Numbered from the stretch's first letter, positions 1 through 6,754 are shown. The stretch is 12,197 bases of DNA from Nitrosotalea sp. (GCA_023252335.1 JAJPEA010000047.1:1-12197); one strand, 5' to 3'. The notes: generated from the letters alone by a model not told the origin. Numbers and translations: made by a program.

Positions 1-971
1 CTATTTAGCGAAGTGTCCACCCTATCAAGTGAAAAACTCCTCTCTTTTGTGAGGTAATTGACAATTCCAGGATAGTCCACCTCTCCGAATTTAATTCCAG
101 ACACGTCAGCAATTTTAGGATTCAAGAAAATATCTCGTATCTGCTTGTAATCAATCTCTGCCAGTTTTTCCTGTATCTGGGATACATTCTCAAGTGAGCC
201 ATGGTCTTTTATCATTTTTAGTGCAGTCTTGGGGCCAATTCTCTCAAACCCATCAGGGTTAAAGTCAGTACCAATCAGTATGCCAATGTCAACAAGCTGC
301 TCCCGTGTCACACCAAGTGATGACAAAGTCTTGTCCAGCTGTATTATCTCAGGCTCGACCTCAATTGTAGTATTGCGATTTGGCAGTTTTCGCCTGCCGC
401 TGTTTGTAAAGTTACGAACAAGTTTTTTTGCACCAAACAACAACGAGTCAAAGTCCTGGCTTGCAGATGCATATGCCTGTCCCGATATTGTCATCTGCGC
501 AGCAGTTGCCTCACCCTCAGACGGTGCCTGTATCCAAGGTATGCCAAACAAGTCCAGGAACTTTTTGGATTCATCAACCATGTCATCTCGTAGAACAGAT
601 GTCTGCTGGGCATATTTTTTTGCATCAGCATAATTTCCCTCGCTTATTGCTTTTTCATATTTGATAGTGGCATCTTTTTTTACCTGCTTTCTTCTCTGGA
701 TCTCAGCAGACTTGAGCGACGGAGCTTTTCCGTCAAAGACATAGACTGGTTTTATTCCAAGTGACAAAAAATTTATGTTCCTATAAAATAGTCCGCTGAT
801 GTGGCTTGTTATTTTTCCATTGTAATCAGTCAGTGGTAGCCCGTCAGGTCCGCGAATTATTGACAAAAATTGGTATATTGCATTGTATGCATCTATTGCA
901 ACAATCTTTGATGTAAACGACTCGAGATTTGTCCTGTCCCTTACACAAAGCTGTTTTAGATCTAGGCCCAT
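1..971 (-). CDS. fen: Flap endonuclease 1 (FEN1/XPG family), 3' end cut by window edge
   Basis: Structure-specific 5' nuclease that removes 5' flaps during Okazaki-fragment maturation and repair. From the ATG at 971 there are 323 codons open to the window edge; archaeal FEN1 is usually about 340 residues, so only the C-terminal tail, which normally holds the PCNA-binding PIP box, is missing. Catalytic acids sit where expected: D27 (VAIDAY), D80 (YVFDGKAP), E152 and E154 (SEGEATAAQ), D173 and D175 (SQDFDSLLFG), and D236 (IGTDFNP). A helix-hairpin-helix follows at about 241-261 (RIGPKTALKMI). The gene lies 31 bp downstream of the ribbon-helix-helix-like gene on the same strand and may be read from that gene's promoter. 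Family assignment is very secure; the exact C-terminus is not visible. Confidence 0.96.
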   Translation of the reverse strand, partial: MGLDLKQLCVRDRTNLESFTSKIVAIDAYNAIYQFLSIIRGPDGLPLTDYNGKITSHISGLFYRNINFLSLGIKPVYVFDGKAPSLKSAEIQRRKQVKKDATIKYEKAISEGNYADAKKYAQQTSVLRDDMVDESKKFLDLFGIPWIQAPSEGEATAAQMTISGQAYASASQDFDSLLFGAKKLVRNFTNSGRRKLPNRNTTIEVEPEIIQLDKTLSSLGVTREQLVDIGILIGTDFNPDGFERIGPKTALKMIKDHGSLENVSQIQEKLAEIDYKQIRDIFLNPKIADVSGIKFGEVDYPGIVNYLTKERSFSLDRVDTSLN

Positions 972-1002
972 CTCTTGATGTTTACGTTATTTTGTAGCAT
1001 TC

Positions 1003-1179
1003 TTATTTCTTTTTTAGAGACTTGTCCCAGCCTTTTTCAATTATCTCTTCGTAAATGTTTGATAGTTTCGGTATTGCCTGCCCCTTTTCTGCTGCGATTT
1101 TTACCTTTTCCCTATAGTACAGTTCTATCTCCTTTGCAGTCTTGTCGTCAATTGTTATGGAAATTCTAGTCTTTGCCAA
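1003..1179 (-). CDS. Small ribbon-helix-helix-like protein, 58 aa
   Basis: Unnamed small protein, too short for many gene callers. Read from a TTG at 1179, it has an N-terminal beta-strand-like segment (TRISITID, residues 4-11), a charged helix (about 12-40) and a second helix (NIYEEIIEKGWDK, 41-53). This order matches ribbon-helix-helix DNA-binding proteins, which dimerise and insert the paired strands into the major groove. It ends in a lysine-rich tail. No ATG is in frame upstream, so the TTG start is chosen because it directly precedes the AKTRISI strand. It sits between the 59-aa gene (50 bp upstream) and FEN1 (31 bp downstream), all on the same strand, so co-transcription is plausible. 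The RHH call rests on pattern only; a small unrelated helical protein remains possible. Confidence 0.7.
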   Translation of the reverse strand: MAKTRISITIDDKTAKEIELYYREKVKIAAEKGQAIPKLSNIYEEIIEKGWDKSLKKK

Positions 1180-1229
1180 TTGTATACCACTAGATCATAA
1201 TACAAGTATCAATAATAAATTATCTATTA

Positions 1230-1409
1230 TCAATTTTTTTCTGTTTGCGGTATGATAAGAAATCCTTCTTTTGTCGGGATCATTCGTACATGAGTGTCCT
1301 CTGGGAGACCAATTTGAACAAGGATTGAGGATACTGTAAGGTCATCTGAGACTGGATATTTTTGCCCTAGATACTCTATTGAGACTGTCTTTTTTGTTAC
1401 TGTCTCCAT
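1230..1409 (-). CDS. Conserved-looking small protein of unknown function, 59 aa
   Basis: Unrecognised. ATG at 1409 and TGA at 1230 give a soluble 59-residue protein without signal peptide or membrane segment. The sequence alternates strands and a helix: a strand (TVSIEYL, 8-14), a turn (GQKYPVSDD), a helix (LTVSSILVQIGL, 24-35), then strands (HVRMIP and GFLIIP). This is loosely compatible with a small beta-grasp fold, but there is no C-terminal Gly-Gly, so a ubiquitin-like modifier or sulphur carrier is not supported. Support for it being real is the good TATA box 26 bp upstream, a protein-like composition, and its place at the head of the minus-strand run leading to FEN1. Confidence 0.65.
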   Translation of the reverse strand: METVTKKTVSIEYLGQKYPVSDDLTVSSILVQIGLPEDTHVRMIPTKEGFLIIPQTEKN

Positions 1410-1432
1410 GTTTTTGTGATATATTATCTACT

Positions 1433-1438
1433 TTATAT
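1433..1438 (-). promoter_or_regulatory. TATA box for the 59-aa gene and possibly the FEN1 run
   Basis: On the minus strand the sequence reads GGATATAAAG, with the box centred about 26 bp upstream of the ATG at 1409. That is the spacing expected for an archaeal TBP site serving a leaderless or nearly leaderless transcript. The region immediately upstream is AT-rich and also holds a 10-bp palindrome at 1460-1469. Confidence 0.55.
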
Positions 1439-1484
1439 CCTTTATTATATACTTGATCTACTGATCAGTTTTTTGTAAACCAAA

Positions 1485-1530
1485 AACCAAAAATGGAAAA
1501 ATCATTTTACAACATACCAAAAACAAATAT
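1485..1530 (-). terminator. T-rich tracts downstream of the deacetylase gene, candidate terminator
   Basis: In the 159-bp gap between the deacetylase stop (1569) and the 59-aa gene, the minus strand carries several T runs of four or five in close succession (complement of the A-rich stretches around 1485-1530). Archaeal termination often uses such U-rich tracts without a hairpin. Apart from this, the TATA box and the palindrome, I see nothing else in the gap. Confidence 0.35.
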
Positions 1531-1568
1531 CTAATTTCCACCAGTGTACTTTGCCCTACCAGCCCAGT

Positions 1569-3107
1569 CTAGGACGGGAAACGAAATATCTGCGATGTAG
1601 TAATGATTTTCTTCCATGGCCCGTCTGGAACATCAGAGTAATCAACAAACCTCCAGCTGACCTTGTTTGTCCCATGCAACAAATCAATGTAGTCTTTCAC
1701 AGCTGGTGACACATCCAACCCCGCATGATGATTTTGCTCATTTGCAGGTGTTGCGTCTCCGAACACATATGCAGAATCATTGTACACAAACGGGCCAGAG
1801 TCTTCCCACTGGGCATATGCAGTCTTGTCATCTTTTGAAATTTCTATCCACCTGTTTTTCAACATGGATTCAGAACTATTCCAAGATTTTGTGCCAGCCC
1901 AGTATACAACACTTGACGCATCAGACCTTCTTGTACCATCATCGTTAAAGTCATTGTATGGCAATGCAAAGTAAAACGGATTCTCTTTTGGAGTAAATCC
2001 AGACGGTAGATACCCGGTTCTATCCCCTGGTGCATCTATTCCACCATAATGATTTGCCCAGTCATCATCCCATGCGCTTGCAGAATTTGCAATAAATGAA
2101 TTGTCAGCATCAGCAGGCTCGCCTGCCCAAAAGTATGTCGTGGTGATATCAGCATGCCATGGATATGTATGTGCAACAGCATTTGTCACAATTAATTTCT
2201 GGTTTTTTAGATAGGTGACCAAGTGTATCAATTCAATGTCTGTAATGCGGTTCTTTGAGTACCATTCAAAGTCTTGGTCAAGCCATTTGGGATAGACAGT
2301 TTCAAAATTTGCATTCTTTGGAATGTCATCAAGTGTCACAGTCTGGTATCCATCATTTTGTATCAGCCCAATCAATGAATCAAGCTCATCAATCTGGGTC
2401 TGGTTTATGGCATTATCATACACAAAACCCGGGTGCTTGTTTGCATAGTCTTGCGGGTGTAACACCACAACAGCAAACCCATACTTTATCACACTTCGTA
2501 GAATCTCGGCATATGTTTTCGTGTGGTCAACGCTTATCCATGCAGTACTTGCCTTGTTGACATCTCCAATTTTGGCAGTAGAAGGAAACCTGAAAAAGGC
2601 AGCATCAGACAACTTGTAGGGCGGTGGGTCTTCGGTCTCATTGGTACTGAGATAAGTCATGTTATTGTCAAAAAGCGATATCATGGTGTCGCTGTTGATT
2701 GCATCATATGGTGCAATGAAGATATTTGGCACGACGCCTAGCGTGTCAGAAATTTTTTGATTTGTGTTGTGTATCAGTGCAGACTGTTCATCTCTTGTAA
2801 AGGTGTCAAAGTGCTCATGGTTCCACCCATGGTTTGCAACTATTACTTTGGAGTTGTTTTGATGTATTGCACTAGATATGGCACCAACAATCTTTGGGTC
2901 CTGGCCAAAATAATTTCCAATTATACCAACTGTAAGATCGGTGTTTTTGTGCTCAAACTCGTTTATAACCCCAACTTGGACATCATCAAGCCAATAGTCC
3001 TGAATGTCATCCATGCGAAATGCAATACATTGGCATGACTGGACTCCAAAAGCTTGATGAGCAACCCCAAAAGATATCAAAAAAATCAGAGCCAGAATTA
3101 TCTTCAA
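1569..3107 (-). CDS. Secreted NodB-type polysaccharide deacetylase fused to a double-psi-beta-barrel-like domain
   Basis: Predicted to remove N- or O-acetyl groups from an extracellular polysaccharide. The 512 residues start at a TTG (3107; no better in-frame start seen) with a signal peptide (about 1-21). The CE4/NodB-like domain (about 25-265) keeps the metal-dependent motifs: catalytic and metal Asp pair D33-D34 (RMDDIQD), H93 and H97 (NHGWNHE), P133-Y134 (IAPYD) and the late H217 (LHPQDYA). A short helical repeat (KWLDQDFEWYSKN..., about 274-306) of the type common in thaumarchaeal surface proteins links to a C-terminal domain (about 312-507) with WEDSGPF (434-440) and GLDVSPAV (463-470). 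These resemble the DRGPF and DLS signatures of RlpA/expansin-like barrels. Six N-x-S/T sequons fit an exported glycoprotein. The gene is divergent from the glycosyltransferase, which suggests a shared substrate. Deacetylase fold is secure; substrate and the barrel domain's activity are inferred. Confidence 0.88.
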   Translation of the reverse strand: MKIILALIFLISFGVAHQAFGVQSCQCIAFRMDDIQDYWLDDVQVGVINEFEHKNTDLTVGIIGNYFGQDPKIVGAISSAIHQNNSKVIVANHGWNHEHFDTFTRDEQSALIHNTNQKISDTLGVVPNIFIAPYDAINSDTMISLFDNNMTYLSTNETEDPPPYKLSDAAFFRFPSTAKIGDVNKASTAWISVDHTKTYAEILRSVIKYGFAVVVLHPQDYANKHPGFVYDNAINQTQIDELDSLIGLIQNDGYQTVTLDDIPKNANFETVYPKWLDQDFEWYSKNRITDIELIHLVTYLKNQKLIVTNAVAHTYPWHADITTTYFWAGEPADADNSFIANSASAWDDDWANHYGGIDAPGDRTGYLPSGFTPKENPFYFALPYNDFNDDGTRRSDASSVVYWAGTKSWNSSESMLKNRWIEISKDDKTAYAQWEDSGPFVYNDSAYVFGDATPANEQNHHAGLDVSPAVKDYIDLLHGTNKVSWRFVDYSDVPDGPWKKIITTSQIFRFPS

Positions 3108-3244
3108 GCGTACAAGAATTTTGCACTCGACGTACTTATGTCGTATGATTAACAGATACGTGAATTACACAATGGCATGATACACCATACTATCATTCCA
3201 CAAATACATAAAGCCCATTAGGATGATATCGCAACAACAAATGC
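3108..3244. promoter_or_regulatory. Divergent promoter region between deacetylase and glycosyltransferase
   Basis: This 137-bp gap must contain start signals for both genes. On the plus strand TACATAAA at 3205-3212 is a TATA candidate about 33-40 bp before the GTG at 3245, implying a leader of roughly ten bases. On the minus strand ACATAAGT around 3131-3138 is a weaker candidate 24-31 bp before the TTG at 3107. Between them lies an inverted pair, ATGATA at 3177-3182 and TATCAT at 3191-3196, with an extra ATGATA at 3223-3228, a possible binding site for a regulator. All assignments are by eye. Confidence 0.45.
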
Positions 3245-4702
3245 GTGTCACAACAAAAAAGATTTGATCCCATACTGATTGTAATAAGCTCTGCAATCTT
3301 TGGGCTACTTGTCTTGATGGCATACATGGTCCTTTCCCCAATTACAATGGTTGCAGTAGGTCTTGGCTCTGCTATAGTGATATTTCAGATGATAACACTG
3401 CAGAGAACTACAGCATTGAAGATCAAGTCCAAAAAGCATTTCCCATCAGTTTTTTTCATCTTTTTGCTGGCATCACCAATTGCACTAGGAGTTACAGTGG
3501 GCTATGATACCTATTCAGTCCAGAATTCAATATCAAAGGCAATCCTACTGTGGGGCCTGACACTAATGTTTTGGAGTACGCTCTTGTTCATCCCGCTTGC
3601 ATTATACAGCAAGCGCAGAGAAATGTCAATTGAAAACATCACGGTATATCCAAAGATTACAGTCATAGTTCCAGCATATAATGAAGATAAAGTAATTGAC
3701 ACTACAGTACAAGCACTTTTAGAAACAAAGTATCCTGACAAGGAGATAATTTTGGTAGATGACGGTAGCAAGGACAAGACATTTGATATAATGTCAAAAT
3801 ACAAAAAGCAGGCAAAGGTTTTACAAAAAACAAACGGTGGCAAGGCAAGTGCGATAAACTTTGGCCTTGCATATTCAACCGGAGAAATAATCGTAGTCGT
3901 TGATGCAGATACAATAATTGGGCGCGATTCCCTGATTCACTTGGCCACAGTATTTTCAACAGACAAGAGCATTGCAGCAGTTGCAGGAAATATCAAGGTA
4001 AGAAACAGAAAGAACTGGCTCACATGGTGCCAGGCAATAGAGTACGTTGGAGGAATACAGATTGCAAGAAGGGCGCTAGATGTCTTTGGTGCAATATCCG
4101 TAGTACCAGGTGCACTAGGATCTTTTAGAAGAGACATATTGGAACAGATTGGAAGCTATCACAAGGATACACTTGTCGAAGATTTTGATGTGACACTCAA
4201 GATACTAAAGACAAAATCAATCATTGCGGGAAGCACAAATGCCACTGCATATACAGAGGCCCCAGAATCTCTGAAAAACTTGTACAGACAAAGAAAGAGA
4301 TGGTATGGTGGAAACCTCCAGGTCTTTGCAAGACACTCTGATGCATTGACAAACCCACGGTTTGGAATCTTGCAAAAATTTGTCTTTCCCTATATAGTAT
4401 TTTCAAGCTGCATCATGCCATTTGTCGGTTTTGCAACACTAGCCAGTGCAATATACACAGGAGTCTTTGGAGGCGGGGGGTTGTTTGTGCTTGCAATGTT
4501 TGGCATATTTTCAACACTCCAGTGTTTGCAGGTAGCGCTTGCAGTACGGCTTGACAATGAGGACCCAAAACTTGTTGCATATGGAATCTTTCTTGTTCTA
4601 GGGTTCAAGCAGATACTAGACATTTTGTTGATTGGTGCAATATTTGAACACATGACAAAAAGGAATGTAGTGTGGACTAGTGCAGATAGAGTCGGGATTT
4701 GA
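3245..4702 (+). CDS. Processive family-2 glycosyltransferase (PgaC/IcaA/hyaluronan-synthase-like membrane polysaccharide synthase)
   Basis: Integral membrane GT2 enzyme expected to polymerise a beta-linked sugar polymer from a nucleotide sugar and pass it through the membrane. The 485 residues contain four predicted N-terminal membrane segments (about 10-30, 32-52, 68-88, 98-120). The cytosolic catalytic domain follows, with PAYNE (143-147), VDDGS (171-175), DAD (220-222), ED (312-313) and QRKRW (349-353). The last is the Q-x-x-R-W signature of processive synthases. At least three more membrane segments lie at about 378-405, 410-435 and 445-468. The start is a GTG at 3245, the first start after the in-frame stop at 3224. 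Placement between two deacetylase-like proteins argues for an N-acetylated polymer such as poly-N-acetylglucosamine, by analogy with pga/ica loci. Class is secure; the sugar is not. Cellulose- or hyaluronan-like products are alternatives. Confidence 0.93.
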   Translation: MSQQKRFDPILIVISSAIFGLLVLMAYMVLSPITMVAVGLGSAIVIFQMITLQRTTALKIKSKKHFPSVFFIFLLASPIALGVTVGYDTYSVQNSISKAILLWGLTLMFWSTLLFIPLALYSKRREMSIENITVYPKITVIVPAYNEDKVIDTTVQALLETKYPDKEIILVDDGSKDKTFDIMSKYKKQAKVLQKTNGGKASAINFGLAYSTGEIIVVVDADTIIGRDSLIHLATVFSTDKSIAAVAGNIKVRNRKNWLTWCQAIEYVGGIQIARRALDVFGAISVVPGALGSFRRDILEQIGSYHKDTLVEDFDVTLKILKTKSIIAGSTNATAYTEAPESLKNLYRQRKRWYGGNLQVFARHSDALTNPRFGILQKFVFPYIVFSSCIMPFVGFATLASAIYTGVFGGGGLFVLAMFGIFSTLQCLQVALAVRLDNEDPKLVAYGIFLVLGFKQILDILLIGAIFEHMTKRNVVWTSADRVGI

Positions 4703-4757
4703 AATACAACAGACCCAAGTATACATCACATAGTTTGTCGTATTTTTCCACATGGAC

Positions 4758-4765
4758 TTTTAATA
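4758..4765 (+). promoter_or_regulatory. TATA box upstream of the second deacetylase-like gene
   Basis: TTTTAATA in the 99-bp gap after the glycosyltransferase stop. The expected transcription start, about 25 bp downstream, falls near 4785, leaving a short leader before the TTG at 4802 that includes AGGTAAG (4789-4795), a weak ribosome-binding candidate. It suggests the gene has its own promoter even if read-through from the synthase also occurs. The rest of the gap shows only a short T run near 4744. Confidence 0.45.
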
Positions 4766-4801
4766 ACAACCAAATTCTAGCATGGATCAGGTAAGAAACA
4801 T

Positions 4802-6751
4802 TTGGACATATTCAGGCTTTCACAGATAAAATTTTTCATTTTCCTGCCAGTGTTATCATTGCTCTGTTTAATTCCGGCATCATCATTTGCAGACACTACG
4901 GGTTCAATTGCAGTTACACTTGTTTACACCAACGAAGACACTGCAGACTATTGGCCGGTTTCACTTGTAATATACCAAGACTCGAGCCAGACCCCCTACA
5001 AAGTAATGGAATCACTCACAGGAAATCCATTCAATATTGTATCTCTTCCGTTAGCTCACCAGTACAAGATAGTAGCATATGCAAACAGCATGTACTCTAG
5101 TGTTGCATATGTCAACTTGCAACAACCACAACAGGATGTTACAATAAAACTTCCACTTCCAGGAGGAATGCGAGTCAATGCATTTTACAGTGATGGGCTC
5201 ACACCAATTGCAAACGCCACAGTATACGTAAGAGCTGCACAAGACAACAAGACATGGGGCCACAGTGTTACAAACGCAAATGGAGAGTCGTTGCGTTTTT
5301 GGATCGAGCCCACAACATCGCCAGGTGACCATTACATTGTAGATGTACACATTGGAAACCACTTGGTGTATTCCTACTCTCCAGTATATCTCAGGCCAGG
5401 AACTTCCCAGGAGATCAAGGTTACAACAAATTGGCCTGCAATAGTAAATTCACTTGTAACAGTAAAGGTCCTAGATTCACAATCGCACCCAGTCTTGCCC
5501 ATTGAGGGCAAGTTTTCAGTCAGCCTCTTTGACAGTGCTGGAACCAAAGTATCAGAGTCTCCTGTAACATCAAGAGGTGAGGCAGATTTTGCAAATCTCA
5601 AAGTTGGCGACTATACATTCAAGGTCACAAAGACAGGCTACAATTCAACGTGGGCAACTACAAGTGTGACAGAAGATGGAACGCAGACTGTATTTCAGAT
5701 AATTCAAAGTCAGGTTGCACCCACACCTGCACCAACTGTTGTACCACCGAGTCCTCCAACCAGCACCCATATTCCTACTACAATTTCCACACCAAAACCA
5801 ATCCCAATCTGCAACTGTGTAGCATTTAGGCTTGATAACGTACAAGATTATTGGCTTGATAACGTACAAACCAAGATAGTTGACAGTTTTGACAGCAAGG
5901 ATGCAGGTATTACAGTTGGCATAATTGGTAAAGCATTTGGAAATGATTCCATGCTAGTGAACTATCTAAAATCAAAGATACCAGATGGCAACATTGACAT
6001 TGCAATAAACGGATGGAGTTTTGAAGACTTTACAGCATTGACAAAAGACCAACAGTCAAACTTGCTCCAACAATCAAAGACAAAGATATCCAACCTTCTT
6101 AGCGTTGCCCCAGCAGTATTTCTGCCGCCATATGAAAAAGCCAACAGTGACACATTATACTCTATGGCATCAAATGACATGACAATCACAAGCGCCAGCC
6201 CGACACTCAAGATTCCATCCGACTTGGACAAGATCCACAACTATCCTGCAAACATATTCTCAGGAGTTCTTGCACAAAATACAAACCAGAGCATGCTAAA
6301 TGACAAGCTAGTATCAAGCATAAGTGATACAATCAAGACAAGCGGTTATGCAATTGTCACAATCAATTTCCAGGATTATGCACAAGGCAATGCATCAGCC
6401 AAGACAAACACGCCTGACATGGAAAAAATCCAGAATCTCCAGTTGCTAATTGATGACATACAAAACAAGGGATACAAAATCACAACCATCTCCAACATGC
6501 CAAACATGTTCAAGCCCCAGGCTGCATGGACAGCAAGTGCATTCCAGTGGTCACAAGACAAGATACCAGATGCAGAGTTTCTTGGAACGGTAAAATCAAT
6601 GATACCGTCAAGCATGGCACCAAGCTATAACTTTACAACAATTCCAAGCTGGGTCAAGGGCACTGCCAAGCTCCAGTCTCAAGGGCTGATTTCAGAAGAC
6701 GAGTTTCTAAACGCTATCCAGTATCTTGTCCAAGCCAAGGCAATAAGATAA
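4802..6751 (+). CDS. Secreted multidomain protein with N-terminal beta-sandwich domains and a catalytically dead NodB-like deacetylase domain
   Basis: The 649 residues start at a TTG (4802), the only start preserving the signal peptide (about 1-30, cleavage near SSFA-DT); an in-frame stop lies at 4778. Residues 31-300 look like three carboxypeptidase-regulatory/SpaA-like beta-sandwich repeats; the third has the typical GEADFANLKVGDYTFKV pattern (259-275). A Pro/Thr-rich linker (305-336) leads to a NodB-like domain (337-566) clearly homologous to the upstream deacetylase (both contain C-x-C-[IV]-AFR). The metal site is gone: the Asp pair is D345-N346, the two His are N403 and F407 (INGWSFE), and the late His is N522 (NFQDYA). 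The PPY motif (442-444) survives. Two helical W...I repeats close the protein (about 576-601 and 614-648). Probably a polymer-binding or scaffold protein serving the adjacent synthase, not an enzyme. Homology is secure; role is inferred. Confidence 0.87.
   Translation: MDIFRLSQIKFFIFLPVLSLLCLIPASSFADTTGSIAVTLVYTNEDTADYWPVSLVIYQDSSQTPYKVMESLTGNPFNIVSLPLAHQYKIVAYANSMYSSVAYVNLQQPQQDVTIKLPLPGGMRVNAFYSDGLTPIANATVYVRAAQDNKTWGHSVTNANGESLRFWIEPTTSPGDHYIVDVHIGNHLVYSYSPVYLRPGTSQEIKVTTNWPAIVNSLVTVKVLDSQSHPVLPIEGKFSVSLFDSAGTKVSESPVTSRGEADFANLKVGDYTFKVTKTGYNSTWATTSVTEDGTQTVFQIIQSQVAPTPAPTVVPPSPPTSTHIPTTISTPKPIPICNCVAFRLDNVQDYWLDNVQTKIVDSFDSKDAGITVGIIGKAFGNDSMLVNYLKSKIPDGNIDIAINGWSFEDFTALTKDQQSNLLQQSKTKISNLLSVAPAVFLPPYEKANSDTLYSMASNDMTITSASPTLKIPSDLDKIHNYPANIFSGVLAQNTNQSMLNDKLVSSISDTIKTSGYAIVTINFQDYAQGNASAKTNTPDMEKIQNLQLLIDDIQNKGYKITTISNMPNMFKPQAAWTASAFQWSQDKIPDAEFLGTVKSMIPSSMAPSYNFTTIPSWVKGTAKLQSQGLISEDEFLNAIQYLVQAKAIR
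5829..5869 (+). repeat. 17-bp perfect tandem-type direct repeat inside the dead deacetylase domain
   Basis: GGCTTGATAACGTACAA occurs at 5829-5845 and again at 5853-5869, a period of 24 bp (eight codons), so the reading frame is kept. It encodes the LDNVQ segments at residues 344-348 and 352-356. The paralogue has a protein-level version of the same repeat (MDDIQ and LDDVQ), but here the two copies are identical at DNA level, including the codons that encode Asn in place of Asp. Confidence 0.8.
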
Positions 6752-6754
6752 AAC

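Noticed and set aside
229..664. Plus-strand open frames of 134 and 78 codons in the first kilobase.
   Set aside because: They lie antisense to FEN1, whose motifs are unambiguous; their translations are Ser/Cys-rich and show no domain.
1230..1409. Treating the 59-aa protein as a ubiquitin-like or ThiS-type modifier serving the JAMM protease.
   Set aside because: The strand-helix-strand pattern is loosely suggestive, but the C-terminus ends in QTEKN without Gly-Gly, and the genes are far apart.
1410..1568. Search for a tRNA or other structured RNA in the gap.
   Set aside because: No cloverleaf-compatible stems or conserved tRNA T-arm sequence were seen; the gap is mostly T-rich or A-rich and fits promoter and terminator signals.
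4802..6751. Calling the second NodB protein an active polysaccharide deacetylase.
   Set aside because: The His ligands are Asn and Phe, the Asp pair is Asp-Asn and the late His is Asn, so metal-dependent catalysis by the family mechanism is very unlikely.
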